Shown piece by piece: positions 47,400 through 59,405 of a stretch of 64,000 nucleotides of DNA (its first letter is position 1; each line of letters starts with the position of its first letter). Below the pieces are notes generated by a model. That model made no database searches. It was not told the origin of the DNA and saw nothing but the letters and a program-made list of their open reading frames with translations. The position numbers and the translations under genes were made by a program. The stretch is taken from the NCBI GenBank assembly GCA_029204225.1, contig CM055103.1:44404604-44468603 (forward strand), given 5' to 3'. This DNA is from Diphasiastrum complanatum. Lineage: Eukaryota > Streptophyta > Lycopodiopsida > Lycopodiales > Lycopodiaceae.

Positions 47400-47724
47400 C
47401 CTATCACTAAAACACTGTGTGTTTGGGAAGACTGGACTATGTTTTAAAATGCTATTCAAAGTTGTTAAGTAGTATAACTTCTTTTGGACATGAATAACAA
47501 TTGTCGTTCAACTATGACACCTGTCTTCCTCACTAAACTAACTTGAGTGGTTTAGTTTTGTGGGATGGTGGCAGGTATCAGCTGGATGTCTTGAAAGTGG
47601 TTATGCTTTATGGTGTTTTCTAGTACTGTATTTTACTTTTCAGCTGTACTTTACCTTGTTGGATTATGAATAAAGGCTTTAAAGAGATTCAGTCTTGCTT
47701 TGTTAAGAGGAACTAAGTGCTATC

Positions 47725-49180
47725 TTGTATCTCTCTCTCTTGCATCCTAGGTGTAAATCCGACTATTCTTTCTGGTGGGATAGTATTGAAGCTCTTACCT
47801 TTTATCCGATTCATAAGCTAACAAAGGTCCTTTTGTATGTTTTAGTCCACATGATGGTTTCAAGAAGCTGCAGCTTTGGGTTATGGGGAGCCCCTACCTC
47901 CTCCTAACCTTTTTGTTGAGACTATTATTTGTTGTATGAAGAAGGCCGTTGAGTTACATAGTTTTATTATTAACACTGGTAGGGCTACATGTGCTTATGC
48001 TGGACCTGAGGATAAGATTCTTTGTCTGATTGATTTGCTAGAGACCATTGATTGGGTAAAGATTTATCTTGAGTTTGTTAAGAAGAAACAACCGCTGAGC
48101 CTTGTGGAAAATCTTTATAGTCATCTTAATGACTTTGCTGAAAAATTTGAAGAAGAAGAAAAGTTCTGCAATTCGCACATTAGAAACGTGTTTGTATTTA
48201 GAAAATGAAAATGGTATTTCTCCTACTATCACTACCCCTTATGCTTCTGATGCTCCCACCTCTCCTCACCCGCATGTTTATACTGAAGACCTTAATGAAG
48301 ACAGTGCCTCTCAGCTTGAGATCTTTTCTCAAGACATTTGCGATATTGGTGACCTTTTCTCTTTTGATTTTTGTCAATCCAAAAACTGCCAAGTCCCTTT
48401 GTTCTTGCTAGAGTCATTGAGTTTAAATCTACTCTTACTTCTTACAAGCTCTGGAGTCTCCCTTCTATTAATTTCCTTGCACCGATACCTGTTGACCTTT
48501 GGATTCTGATGACTCATTTGATAGAAAAAGAAATACAAGTCTGCAAATTGGCCACTCTGCACAAAAATCCTTCACTCGAGACCCCTATTTCTTTTTATAC
48601 CATTATCCGCATGGACAAATTTGAACCCTCTCGTTGCCCCTCTAAGCAAGTTTGGGCCAAGACCAGAGGACACTTTGAGACTGGCTTCAATAGAATGAAC
48701 CTACACCAAGCCAGAATTTGGAACTGGAAAAGACCTTTTTTAAAATGTAGATGTGGTGAAAAATGTAAAAACAGTTCTTCCATCATTTGGTTTGATCATG
48801 CTATCTGGTTCATTATGAATAACCTTGCAAGTTTTTTCTTGGTGCTTCTCTCCAGAATCAGATAAATGCCTTCTTCATGTGGCTAAATAAACCTGCTAGG
48901 GATGTGGTAAAATCTCATATCACTTTTCTCTTTATCCGCCAATACATGATTGATGCCTCTATTGAACTGGCTAAGGACTCCTCCGCCAAATTACTTGCAC
49001 CTTTAGGCGATGTCGAGAATATCTGAGAGATAGAACGCCTTCTAAAACGTCCCAATTTTTCTACCCTCCAAGACAAGTACTTCCAGAACTCAAACAAAAG
49101 GACAGGCTCTTTTAATTTGAATAATCCGAACTTAGTCATTTCCGGTTCAGGAACAGGGAAGAAAAAGTGTGTCTGAGATT
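47725..49180 (+). pseudogene. First coding region of the RT element (unrecognised)
   Basis: Several consecutive plus-strand pieces in shifting frames lie between the left repeat and the RT: 47,725-47,907 ('LLHPRCKSDYSFWWDSIEAL'), 47,876-48,208 ('FVETIICCMKKAVELHSF'), 48,371-48,865 ('PVDLWILMTHLIEKEIQVCK', 'RCPSKQVWAKTRGHFETGFN', 'FLKCRCGEKCKNSS'), and about 48,860-49,170 ('INAFFMWLNKPARDVVKSHI'). No known domain is identifiable; 'CRCGEKC' might be a metal site. By position it is an ORF1-like protein or the N-terminal extension of the RT. Multiple frameshifts show decay. Confidence 0.5.
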
Positions 49181-49479
49181 ACAAAGCAAAGGAAGGATAG
49201 AGATGTGGAAACAAAGAGGACTTACCAATCAAAAAGTTGAATTTTTACAGATCCTAATCAATGTGCAGGATGAAGAAGATAGTGTTAGAAGACAAATCAG
49301 CGTTTTAGCAACCGGACGTCTCCAGTTTTTCACTAGTAGCAACTAAGGGAGACTTTTTTTACATTTATGTTACCAAAATAGAGTATTTGAGTTTATCCAT
49401 GTGAAGCATTTTTACGCTCACGTTTTACGTAGGATTTGGTATTGTTGATGAACTCTTTTATGATATTATGTTCAGCTAG

Positions 49480-51290
49480 ACTTATCTACCAAGTGTTAAA
49501 TGTGAATGGTATTTTTCTGATGATGTGTTTTGCCATTTTGATATAGATAACATTCATCCTTGTCAATGTTACTCTTTTAATCGTTTCAAGAACTTTATCT
49601 CTAAAAATTTTGGCCATGTCATTTGCATAGACTGTAAGATTATTAAGAGTTATCTCTTACGAAAATCGTTAGAAAAAGGCCTAAATCATATAACTCTAAG
49701 ACAAGCTAATGTGAACGAAGTCACTTTAGAGCTTTATTATGGATGGTTTAAACTTATGGAATTCCTACCTTCAGTAATACAAAAAAGGAATATGTTACAT
49801 TTTGTAAAAGAATCGCTTTAAGTCATGTTAGAAAGGAAAAATGGCTTCATGGAAATACCGAATCTCTTTTCAAAAATAAGATTGCAAAGGACGAGCTACT
49901 TTGGCTTACAAACTCTCTATACATTAATGGAATTGATAAAGCACAGCATAATCCCCATTTCATGTGTAAATTGTTTGTACAAAATTTGGCCATAAAATGA
50001 CTTAACAGACTAGATTTTACTCCTTTTCTTGTGGAGGATTCCTTGTCATATATAGCGAACATTTCTACAAACGCTCTACTTGAAATTTTCTTGGACAACA
50101 ATTCTCTACCTTACCTTCTCTGCACTTTTAAAGCCCACAAAGACTCTTTCAGATGGATTACCAATGCTCACGATTGCTGCTTTACCATACTTGCCAAATT
50201 TCTCACAGGAGCTCTTGGTATGCTGTCATCCTTCCTCATGGAAGGAGCAGGCCTTAAGGCGAATACATACAAAAGTATCCTTAGAGCTGATACAATTTTA
50301 CATTGACAATGTGAGTCATCAATGGATTTCTATTTAAACCTACCATCTCTGATTACCAATATGTGGGCCGTAGATATCTCAAAATGTTATGAGAATATTC
50401 CCCTGGATGGCCCAGAGGGTTTAAAAACTATTATGAAAAAGGCAATAAAATATGCCTTAAAATATTCTAGACGTGAACTTATATACTTTAAATGGAATTA
50501 CTCATGCGAAGTTTTCAATTGGTCATGGAAGGCAAAACAATCACAAGACTAGCACACTTTGGATATAAACCTACTTTATCAATGGAACGACTTCTTGATT
50601 GATAATTGTATTGTTAGACTAGGAAACAAAACCTGGAGACAAGTACAAGGTATCCCTATGGGTTTTTCCTGCTCACCTACGTGGTGCAATTGATATCTTT
50701 CCTTTTTTGAAGCACAATTTATTAGGAGACTTGCTAAACTGGGTCTGACCTCGTTCATGAATGACTTTCGACATTCTTTTAGATATATAGATGACATTTG
50801 TTTCATCAATAACACTAATATCGAACTTTTTATGGACAAAACACAGGTAAGGAACCCTGAAAACCCGTTTTGGATCTATCCCTTGGACTTTCTAGAAATA
50901 GAAAGAAAAGTGCATGAAGGGAATAAAATCAGCTTTTTAAATATTTCTATTACCTTCGATAATAAATCCGGCCTGACTTGTCTTTCTAAATACGACAAAA
51001 GAAGAGAACTACTCTTTCCTTACTTACAATATATACATCTTGCTTTAAATAGACCAATCTATAATTCATATAAGGTTATTGTTTCACAAGTCATTGCCGC
51101 AATGTACTGTTGTAACTTGCAAGAGACATTTCTTAACAAGGTTGGAATTCTTGTTGATGCTTTTCAAAAAAATGGATTTATGAGAGATAAGCTCTGTCGT
51201 ATTATCAGTAAGTCACTTACTTCGGAATCGTTCCTCGGTTTGTCGTACATGTTACCACATGACATTGATGTTTTTCAGGTGGGCAGTTAG
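49480..51290 (+). pseudogene. Penelope-like reverse transcriptase (degraded)
   Basis: Motifs appear in RT order across three frames. 49,590-49,790: 'GHVICIDCKIIKSYLLRKSL' (N-terminal RT block). 50,120-50,190: 'FKAHKDSFRWITNAHDC' (motif 1/2-like). 50,350-50,410: 'MWAVDISKCYENIPLDG' (motif A with catalytic Asp). 50,640-50,690: 'RQVQGIPMGFSCSPTWCN' (motif B'). 50,775-50,815: 'RYIDDICFINN' (motif C, catalytic YxDD). Then 'KISFLNISITFDNKSGL' (fixed-template region). The motif set resembles Penelope-like element RTs more than copia, gypsy or LINE RTs. No GIY-YIG endonuclease is visible after the RT before 52,199. Several stops and frameshifts make it inactive. The exact clade is undetermined. Confidence 0.75.
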
Positions 51291-51352
51291 CTATCCCTTT
51301 CGGGGAGGTAACTACCCCCGAAGGGATTCACTAAGTGTGGGTCGGTTGGTGG

Positions 51353-51353
<1 letters not shown>

Positions 51354-51446
<93 letters not shown>
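51354..51446. repeat. (CT)n microsatellite, 93 bp
   Basis: A pure CT dinucleotide run just after the RT reading frame. Ser-Leu open frames through it are artefacts. Confidence 0.95.
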
Positions 51447-51448
<2 letters not shown>

Positions 51449-51969
51449 GGATTTAGGGTCTCATGGATGCTCCTTTGTTCCATTTCACCCTACTGCATGA
51501 ACAAAAAAGTGGACAGATACTGACGTACCGCTACTTCAAACTTACAAGGTTTTTTTTATTGTTGTACCCTTGCATATGATGAAGTTCCATTTTTAACTTA
51601 GAGGGTTTCCCACAAATATTTGAAATGGTTTGGTCTGTTTAAAATAATTTGGAGGGAAATGGAATTTCCCATCCCACTCTCTCCTTCCAGGTTACTACCT
51701 TACTGGGCACTATAAGTGCATGCTCTTTTCAACCCTTTTGCTTTACAACACCGGTGAAGAACTTTGCTCCTCTGTCACTCACTGAAAGTGCACCCTACCT
51801 ACCTACAGATCAACGATTTGATAGTTTATAGTATGTATCTGCTTCTCTCTTACATCCTCTTGTACTTACTCTACTTTCCGAAGAAGGATTCTTTAATAAT
51901 GCTCTGCTTTCATATGCCATTCATCACTCTAAACCATGTAAAGGCCGTGATAGGTCAAGAACACATTGA

Positions 51970-52500
51970 GGTCCAGCGATGGACAACAATGTCCCTTTTT
52001 TATTCTTGAAACCGTCCACCCTGCAACAATAGGCAGTGATGGACAGTTTTGGTTATTTGATAATCTTCTAAAAATGCATGTGATAGTAATGATATAATTA
52101 CGATTTTTCTATGCTATGACTTGCTCCTTATGGCTCAGAGAGCAGTGATGGAGGGTTGCCTCACTCCTACACATATTATATGCACTTTTGGTGATTGGAA
52201 TGGGCACTGTCCAGTCATGGACAGATCGCTGCAAACTGTCCAAAAGATGAGTGTTTATCAATATTGCTATGTTCTATCCAGCGATGGATTGCATAGGCAT
52301 GATAGACTCACATTTACTCACCAATCTACACATAGAGACCTTGTTGTTCCAGCGAGATGGACAAGAGATTGTTCTCCTTTTCAAATGTTAATACTGTAAA
52401 TACATTTATGGCTAACTGTCCAGTGATGGACCATGAGCTTATGCTATCTATTCATAGACTTCTTCACTTTAAAAGCCTCCCCCAACCAGCGATGGAAGGA
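51970..52500 (+). repeat. Phased CCAGCGATGGA motif array
   Basis: CCAGCGATGGA or a close variant begins at 51,973, 52,033, 52,142, 52,211, 52,278, 52,349, 52,420 and 52,486. Apart from the first two gaps the spacing is 66-71 bases. Only the motif is shared between successive units; the DNA between is unrelated. The same array occurs in the left repeat at 46,010, 46,077, 46,148, 46,217 and 46,282. Confidence 0.75.
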
Positions 52501-53603
52501 TGGACACATTCAAGCTTAGCTTTTACATATGTGCTCTCTTTACAAGTGTTCATAGATCTTTTGATCTCATAGTATGAAGCTAATGATATCTCATGCGGTA
52601 GCTTCATTCAACTGCTCCGGCTTCATCAAATATTACTTGGTTTTTTCTTGAACCGACTACTCACTATTGAAAGGTATGCAACCAACTAGATCTCTGCAAT
52701 GCAAGTTAACTAACATAGTCAAGAGATGTCTTGTAAAGTGCTTTCTACATAACTTTTCGAAGCAATACGCTCACTCCATGGTTTCATGGCTTGCTTATGA
52801 TCTAAAGGAGTAAGAACTCATTCACTTAAAAACTACTATGGCTGCCTCTCAAGAAGCTACGTCTACAACTATTCAAGTATGCTTTCCGAGTTTAAATAAA
52901 CTCTTCACAACTTCGGTAAGTATGGTAGTTTTGGTTCCATAAAGGCTATGATATACCTTCACTCTATACAAATTCACTTTTTATTTCCGCTTTTCTACTT
53001 CCCTTGTTTGAAAGTAACTAACGACATAAGACCACACTCAAATCAAATTAAAATACCTTGAAATAAGAATTTGTCACCAAAAGTAACAGTAAGGACTTCA
53101 GTATTATGATCTTAGACAACATGGATATGTGTAAGAATCATAGTTTATACTAAGGGGGTAGAATGGCACGAATCTATCCTATTACCCAGTATAAACATTG
53201 GTAGTCTCTTACTCTGTATTAATCACATCTTTCCTATACAGTGTGTCCTGATACCGTGGATGTTATATCATTTTGATATAACATTCATGGTAACACTTCA
53301 CCTTTCCTCTATTCATGTTACTTTAGACTTTTGGTGAGATACAACTGGAAAGCATGGATATGCTCAGGTTTATGGACAACAGTGCGTGACATACCTTACG
53401 CTGTAAGGGTCACTTGGGTCAATATAGCATGGATTTGTTCTGATACCAGCACATGTGTTCACACCAAGTCTTTTGGCTAAATAAAACTCCTAATGGTTTA
53501 AACTTTTCGTACTCCTCTTTGATTAAAATGAACTGATACGGACCAATTGGCCGTAAGTTGATCAGTATGGCACTTGCCCTGATACGGTGATATAACGACT
53601 TGG
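52199..53603 (+). repeat. Right long direct repeat (about 1.40 kb)
   Basis: The partner of 45,998-47,399. It ends at CGACTTGG, immediately before a Ty3/gypsy RNase H fragment that has no counterpart left of the left repeat. So either the element inserted into gypsy DNA and the left flank was lost, or the left repeat belongs to a partial tandem copy, which is common in Penelope-like elements. Confidence 0.85.
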
Positions 53604-53740
53604 AATAATCTTTGAGTCAAAAGCAACTTACTGACAAACAGAAGAGATGGCTAGCGCAAGTTCAATCATATGACTTTGTCATCAACTATCTCAAGGGCAA
53701 GGAAAATGAATCTTGCCCCCAAGTTATGGACCATTAGCAT
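53604..53740 (+). mobile_element. Ty3/gypsy RNase H fragment
   Basis: The plus-strand reading 'SLSQKQLTDKQKRWLAQVQS' followed by 'YDFVINYLKGKENESC' is the end of a Ty3/gypsy RNase H (consensus L-x-x-R-Q-x-R-W...F-x-I-x-Y-x-x-G-x-x-N). A stop precedes it and the integrase does not follow. It is a short fragment directly abutting the right direct repeat. Confidence 0.8.
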
Positions 53741-56700
53741 AAATTCAATGGTAGATGTGAGAAATCACTCCAGTAGCATGTACCTACAAATTCATAAATC
53801 AAGTTACACAATAGAGAGACCCATGGGTATACTTATACCCTCTAAGGCCCTCCCCTAATTGGGATTGAACTGGTACACCTCACTAGGACACATCAACAAC
53901 CTGACTTGGCCACTTATGTCACTCCCCTAATGAACCCATGATGGTTCCATATAGAACCACCATCAAGGGATTCATCCAAACCACTGATTATGATTATACA
54001 CCTTGCGGTGCCCAACCTCACATTATAGTAATACAGGGCCGAGTTAGGCATTCTGATATCTCATGAGATTTTACTCCAAGGGTTAGAGCATGACATAAAC
54101 TCTTCAATTATACATGGAAAACACCAAAATATGATAACAAGGTTACAAAGTAGTGGGTGGTTAACTTGATTACAACTTAATGTATACACAATTGTATGTG
54201 ACTAAGTTTGGAGCTACTTATTGGTAGAAAATCAATACATAGACATAAGGAAATGGAGTAGGCTATACATGCACTAGTGAGAGCCAAGGGATGTGGCTTC
54301 TTAAACCAAGGTGCCTTCAATCAATTGATCACCTATTCTACAACTAATTGAATTCAGCATCCTGTTAATCATCCAATACTTGATTGAGGCATCTCCATGA
54401 GTGATCGTGAGGTGGACTATGGGAATATGACACACCATAGCTATTGTTCACGGTATTGATCTTTGATGTTGGTATGGTTCCCATTGCATAGGGTGAGTAT
54501 GCATTTACTCTTTAGATGGGGGTCAGTATGTTTTCCAAATCATTAATATTGTACTAATCTGTGTTAATTAGATCCTTGAGAGTCTTAAAAGATGTTTTAT
54601 CACTTTGCACACCACAAATAACTTTCACTATTTACTAATAAGCAAACTATCAATTTGATAATATTGGATGTGACTACATGCAAGCAAAGTAGCATTACCA
54701 TATGATGATTCTAAAATATCATCTTTTCCACAATACAAAAGATTCTTACAATGCACAAACTAGTTATAATAGCATCCACATACATCTCACAAAACTTTTA
54801 ATCTCACATACATCCACATACATTCTCCTTAGAACATGTTTTAATCAAACTTTTGATTAAGCATGAAATATAGACATCAATAAACCTAGCTTCTTGATAA
54901 TAGAGTTCACAATACCGAAGTTTGATTTAAGAAAATGGCGGACATTGAGGAAAACCCTACAATATTATTAATGGATCTCAAATTTTGTTGGATAGATGGC
55001 TAGTTGATTCAACACAGGCCTAGTTTGTAGAAAGAGTAATTAGGTCACACAAATATACATAAAACTACAAACAATATTGATAGAAAATGACAAATTTATC
55101 ATTTGGGTCAACATACCTGAAATATAATATTTAAGAATCTTTCAATTTATGGAGTTTTCAAAGATGCTTACAATCCCATGAACGAACTAGAGATAAAGGC
55201 TCTCATTCAAACTTGTTATGAAGCAATCTCTACCTTTCAATACTCTTGAACAAAATAGACCAATGCCCATTCTCAATCCACTATGAGAGTGTTTGCAAGA
55301 GAATGTATGAACTAAGATTAACTAGTCTTGTGGCCCTTGAAATGGTTACATGCACTGAGTTCTACAAATATGAACACATACTAAGATTGATGATTTTCTT
55401 GATCCATAACCATGTGGCTCATGAAATGGCTCACATGCATTGATTTCTACAACCATTTACATAAACTAAGATTGATAATTTTCTTAACTATGTGCCATGT
55501 ACAATGATACACACAATTATGGTGAACATCATTATATCAAATAAGTTCATGCTAAAGGCTAAGCCTTTGTGGATGATGAGGCAACCACTTATCTATTGAA
55601 CTTTAGCTACCATTGAAGTTCTAGTGTAGGCTATGATGGCTCTAGGTGTGATTTTCCTAAGTGATGCCAATGATGTGTACTTGGAAATGGACTAAGTTCA
55701 CATACAAGGTCTAAAAAAAATTGTACATCAATAGATGGGATGCATTGGATAAAAATCTTAAAAACATATTTGGGAGATTTTATACCCTATTAAAAGTGGC
55801 AATTGTATTGTATGCCATAAAAGAATATATCATGAAGTAGAATGGTTTTGTGTATCCTTTATGCTTTGGAGAGAATTTTTGAGTGACTTTTACATCGGGT
55901 TTAATGACCATTCATACATGGCTCTAACTATAATGCCCAATTCATTTTAATTATGACTGGGCCTAAAAACCTCATTGGTGTATAGGTCACTGAAAATCCA
56001 TTCCCCAATTATATTCAAATTCAAGCTTGCCATATATGAACAATTTTTTTTTTTTAAAACCACAAAGTTTTCTAAAAAATCCGTTCCAAATCAATTTCAA
56101 GTGCACATGCTCAAGCCTTTGCCTTTCAAATATGAGATTCAAGCCCTTCGACCCACTCTTATGGCAAATTCACAAAGGGATTGTTGTACAAATTCACAAA
56201 GGGAGTCCATTCAATGAGGTGTTACTCATTCACCTTTTTTACTTGAAAGTGATGTTAAGAATGGCCTTTTTAAGTATTTAATGAAATTTTCATGTATTAA
56301 TTAGTAGTCCTCTAGGCTAGTCCAAGCTTACAAATTCCAATTAGTCCAATATGAAAGCTCTATAAAGTGTCGCTCTTGGGTGGTATATTGTTTTTTGACG
56401 ATCTAGACTAATGATTTTTTTAAATTTAAAAGCCAAATATAACCTTCTACTTTGGGTGTGTGAAAACTTCCTAAGTCAATTTAATCAATGGTCAAGTACG
56501 AAAATCAGCATTTGGTGGGCATGTACCAAGTATAATACCTAATCAACAAAAGTACTAGCCAACTCTATATCAAGAGGTTCCTAATAAATAAATTCTTTAA
56601 GAGGAATGTGCGCATGGATATGGATCCTTATGTGCTGGCTATAATCTGGATCCTTATGTGCGCACGGATCCGAATCCTTATGTGTTGGCTATATTAATAT

Positions 56701-57475
56701 GACTTAATGGTATTACCTGCCCTACATTGATCCATACATGAATATGACTTCTGTTAGCACACTTGCCCAACATTACACTACGATGGAGATGGACAGAGGT
56801 ATTCATTTTTGTAATTACTTCTTGGAGGCTACACACATATGACTTGCCCAGCATAGTAATGAGATTGCTAAAATACGACTTGTGTTATATCGATACAGAC
56901 TCTATTCTTGTAATTACTATTTCAAGGGTACACACCATGATCCATCAAATTCTCACACCAACATATTGTTAAAGAGTCTTTTACTCTCAAAGAGTTTACT
57001 CCCATGGCCATATATCACACCAACAAATGTTGCCTAATAATTCACCTCACCCCAACCACATCCTCACACCAACGTATGCTGCTAAATTTACTCCTATCAT
57101 AAATACGCATTCGGTGAGCTAGCGCCGAGTACCAGAAAAAAACACACACAATAAAAACTCTCCCTCACACAAGGAGCATACTAGTATGTGGACAGGAAAC
57201 ACCGATACATAAATTAATGCATTGATTCTCTCAACCCTCTCTCTCGCTTGTCTCTTCTTCTCTTGCTTTTGCAGCTTTTGTTGAGATCCTCTAGCCAAGA
57301 CATTATTGAGCATTGGCGGTTGCTAGTTCCATACTTCTGGACTTGCCAGATTCCGACGTATTGCTCATTTTCACTGCAACTGCTACAACGTCTCAGACCC
57401 TGAGATCATGCTCTTATTATCAGCCATGACATGCGATTTTCCTGGAAGTGTTGGTTTTGAGGCAAATGTGAGAGA
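53741..57475. other. No recognised gene
   Basis: AT-rich DNA with short open frames only. At 56,610-56,690 GGATCCTTATGTG recurs three times in varied form (GGATCCTTATGTGCTGGCTATA, GGATCCTTATGTGCGCACGG, GAATCCTTATGTGTTGGCTA), a small decayed tandem array. The last few hundred bases are the promoter region of the KCS gene. Confidence 0.45.
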
Positions 57476-57751
57476 TTGGTTTGTGGGTTTGGATAGACTG
57501 TGATTAAGTCATCTCCACCACTGCAGCTGTATTCAATAATTCATCATTTGTGACAGTGTTACTTGGAGTGCTCAGGAGATCTGTGATCGTGTTTTGAAGT
57601 TGTTTTGTGAGACGTTGGTTTGTGGGTTTAGATAGACTGTGATTTGATTAAGTCATCTCTAACGCTGCAGCTGTATTCAATAATTCATCGTTTGTGACAG
57701 TGTTACTTGGAGTGTTACACTAGATTTGTGATAGTGCTTTGAACTTGTTTT
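57476..57751 (+). repeat. 139-bp tandem duplication upstream of KCS
   Basis: The unit beginning TTGGTTTGTGGGTTTRGATA occurs at 57,476-57,614 and again from 57,615 to about 57,751, with shared blocks GCAGCTGTATTCAATAATTC and TTTGTGACAGTGTTACTTGG. It ends about 140 bases before the KCS start codon, so it duplicates promoter or 5' UTR sequence. Confidence 0.85.
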
Positions 57752-57890
57752 GCTCTCATCATCATCTTCTTCTCGACCTCCTGATAGTAGTATTATATTT
57801 TTGGGACATGTATATATACAGATTGCTTTTTCCAAGTGGACACAAGTAATTTACAGTTTTTGCTTTCTGGGTTGGGATTCGTCTATTACA

Positions 57891-59405
57891 ATGTCATTTC
57901 TACAAAGCCTATCAACTGTTGAGCTATCTTCCAGGATCAAACAATTATCAATCTCGTCGGTGATCTTTGACTCTATTAAGCAGGGTTACGATCGTTACGG
58001 ATCTAATTTTGTATTGTATATCACGACGCTTCTTGTTTCACTTCTGCTAACATGTGCTAAGCCCAACACTCTTAAGTCCGTTTTCCCGGACGCTTGGGAG
58101 TATCTTCAGCTCCACATGATCTGGATCTTCCCAGCAGTTTTATTTGCACTATCTATCAGCGTTGCCTACTTTGGCTCAAGGTCTCAGCCTATCTACCTCT
58201 TGGATTTTTCATGCTACAAACCAGATGATAACTTCAAGGTCTCAAGGGAGGAATTTCTGTACTATTCACAACAGTCAGAGAAGTTTAATGCAGCTAGCAT
58301 GGCCTTTCAGAGAAAGATTCTTGAGCGGTCTGGGCTTGGGGACGAGACATATGGACCGGCAGCCTTACTGAAAGTTCCACCCAATCCCTGCCTGGCAGAG
58401 TCCCGTAAGGAGACCTCAATGATGATGTTTGGTGCCCTCGATGAACTCTTTGAGAAGACGGGTGTAAAGCCCAAAGACATTGGAACTCTTGTTGTCAACT
58501 CTAGTGTATTTTGTCCCACCCCTTCTCTCTCAGCTATCGTTGTGAATCGCTACAAGATGAGGAGCAACATCAGAAGCTTCAACCTTGGAGGAATGGGATG
58601 CTCCGCTGGTATTATAGCCATAGACTTGGCTAAAGACATGTTGCAAGCACATCCTAACTCGTATGCTCTCGTTGTTAGCACGGAGAATATAACGTATAAC
58701 TGGTATATCGGAAATAACCGAGCAATGCTGGTCACGAACTGCTTATTCCGTATGGGTTGTGCCGCCATTCTCTTGTCCAATATAAGGAGGCACAGGAAGA
58801 TTGCAAAGTATAAGCTGCAGCATGTGGTTAGGACGCATGTAGGCGCAGATGATAAGAGCTACCGCTGTGCCATTCAAGACGAGGATGAAGAAAGGATCAA
58901 AGGAGTAGCTCTCTCGAAAGATCTTATGAAGGTAGCTGCAGTCGCTCTGAGAACGAACATTACCACTCTCGGACCACTTGTCCTTCCTCTCTCGGAGCAA
59001 ATTCGTTACTTGGCCACGTTCATTGCAAACAAAGTGCTACGAATGAAAACAGTAAAAGTCTATATTCCTGACTTCAAGCTCGCTTTTGAACACTTCTGCA
59101 TTCACGCGGGTGGACGTGGAGTCTTGGACGAGATAGAATCCAACTTGATGCTCACGCCTTGGCACATGGAGCCATCTCGGATGACTCTATACCGTTTTGG
59201 TAACACATCCAGTAGTTCACTATGGTACGAGCTTGCGTACTCCGAAGCTAAAACAAGAATCAGAAAAGGCGATCGTATCTGGCAGATCGCAGTTGGGTCT
59301 GGTTTTAAATGCAACAGCGCTGTTTGGAAGGCTCTTCGAACTGTGAAATATTCCGAAAAGAGTCCCTGGGTTGATTGCATTCTCAAGTTTCCGGCATTGA
59401 TGTGA
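57891..59405 (+). CDS. KCS: 3-ketoacyl-CoA synthase (very-long-chain fatty acid elongase)
   Basis: A 504-residue intronless gene. The enzyme is the condensing subunit of the ER fatty-acid elongase: it joins malonyl-CoA to a long-chain acyl-CoA to make a 3-ketoacyl-CoA, feeding wax, cutin, suberin, sphingolipid or seed-oil synthesis. Two N-terminal hydrophobic segments (about 38-56 and 76-95) fit its membrane anchor. The family mark '[10 protein letters not shown]' is at 102-111. The catalytic triad is present: Cys237 in '[10 protein letters not shown]', His405 in 'FCIHAGGRG' and Asn438 in '[13 protein letters not shown]', spaced 168 and 33 residues as in Arabidopsis FAE1 (established knowledge). 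ATG 57,891 is chosen because the frame upstream lacks ATG and the length suits the family. A TATATATA word lies at about 57,811. No stop or frameshift: it looks functional. The paralogue cannot be assigned without phylogeny. Confidence 0.96.
   Translation: MSFLQSLSTVELSSRIKQLSISSVIFDSIKQGYDRYGSNFVLYITTLLVSLLLTCAKPNTLKSVFPDAWEYLQLHMIWIFPAVLFALSISVAYFGSRSQPIYLLDFSCYKPDDNFKVSREEFLYYSQQSEKFNAASMAFQRKILERSGLGDETYGPAALLKVPPNPCLAESRKETSMMMFGALDELFEKTGVKPKDIGTLVVNSSVFCPTPSLSAIVVNRYKMRSNIRSFNLGGMGCSAGIIAIDLAKDMLQAHPNSYALVVSTENITYNWYIGNNRAMLVTNCLFRMGCAAILLSNIRRHRKIAKYKLQHVVRTHVGADDKSYRCAIQDEDEERIKGVALSKDLMKVAAVALRTNITTLGPLVLPLSEQIRYLATFIANKVLRMKTVKVYIPDFKLAFEHFCIHAGGRGVLDEIESNLMLTPWHMEPSRMTLYRFGNTSSSSLWYELAYSEAKTRIRKGDRIWQIAVGSGFKCNSAVWKALRTVKYSEKSPWVDCILKFPALM

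Noticed and set aside
45998-53603. Hammerhead ribozyme in the long direct repeats
   Set aside because: Penelope-like elements can carry one, but no CTGATGA core with a partnered GAAA is visible in the repeats. CTGATGA occurs only inside the coding parts (about 48,502 and 49,517).
45998-53603. Ordinary LTR retrotransposon interpretation of the long repeats
   Set aside because: There are no TG...CA ends, no primer site after the left repeat, and the RT motifs are not copia or gypsy type. It is kept only as an alternative because of the inverted primer-like word.
57750-57890. Longer KCS N-terminus
   Set aside because: The frame is open upstream but has no ATG there, and the extra residues do not resemble the family. 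ATG 57,891 gives a normal length and membrane anchor.
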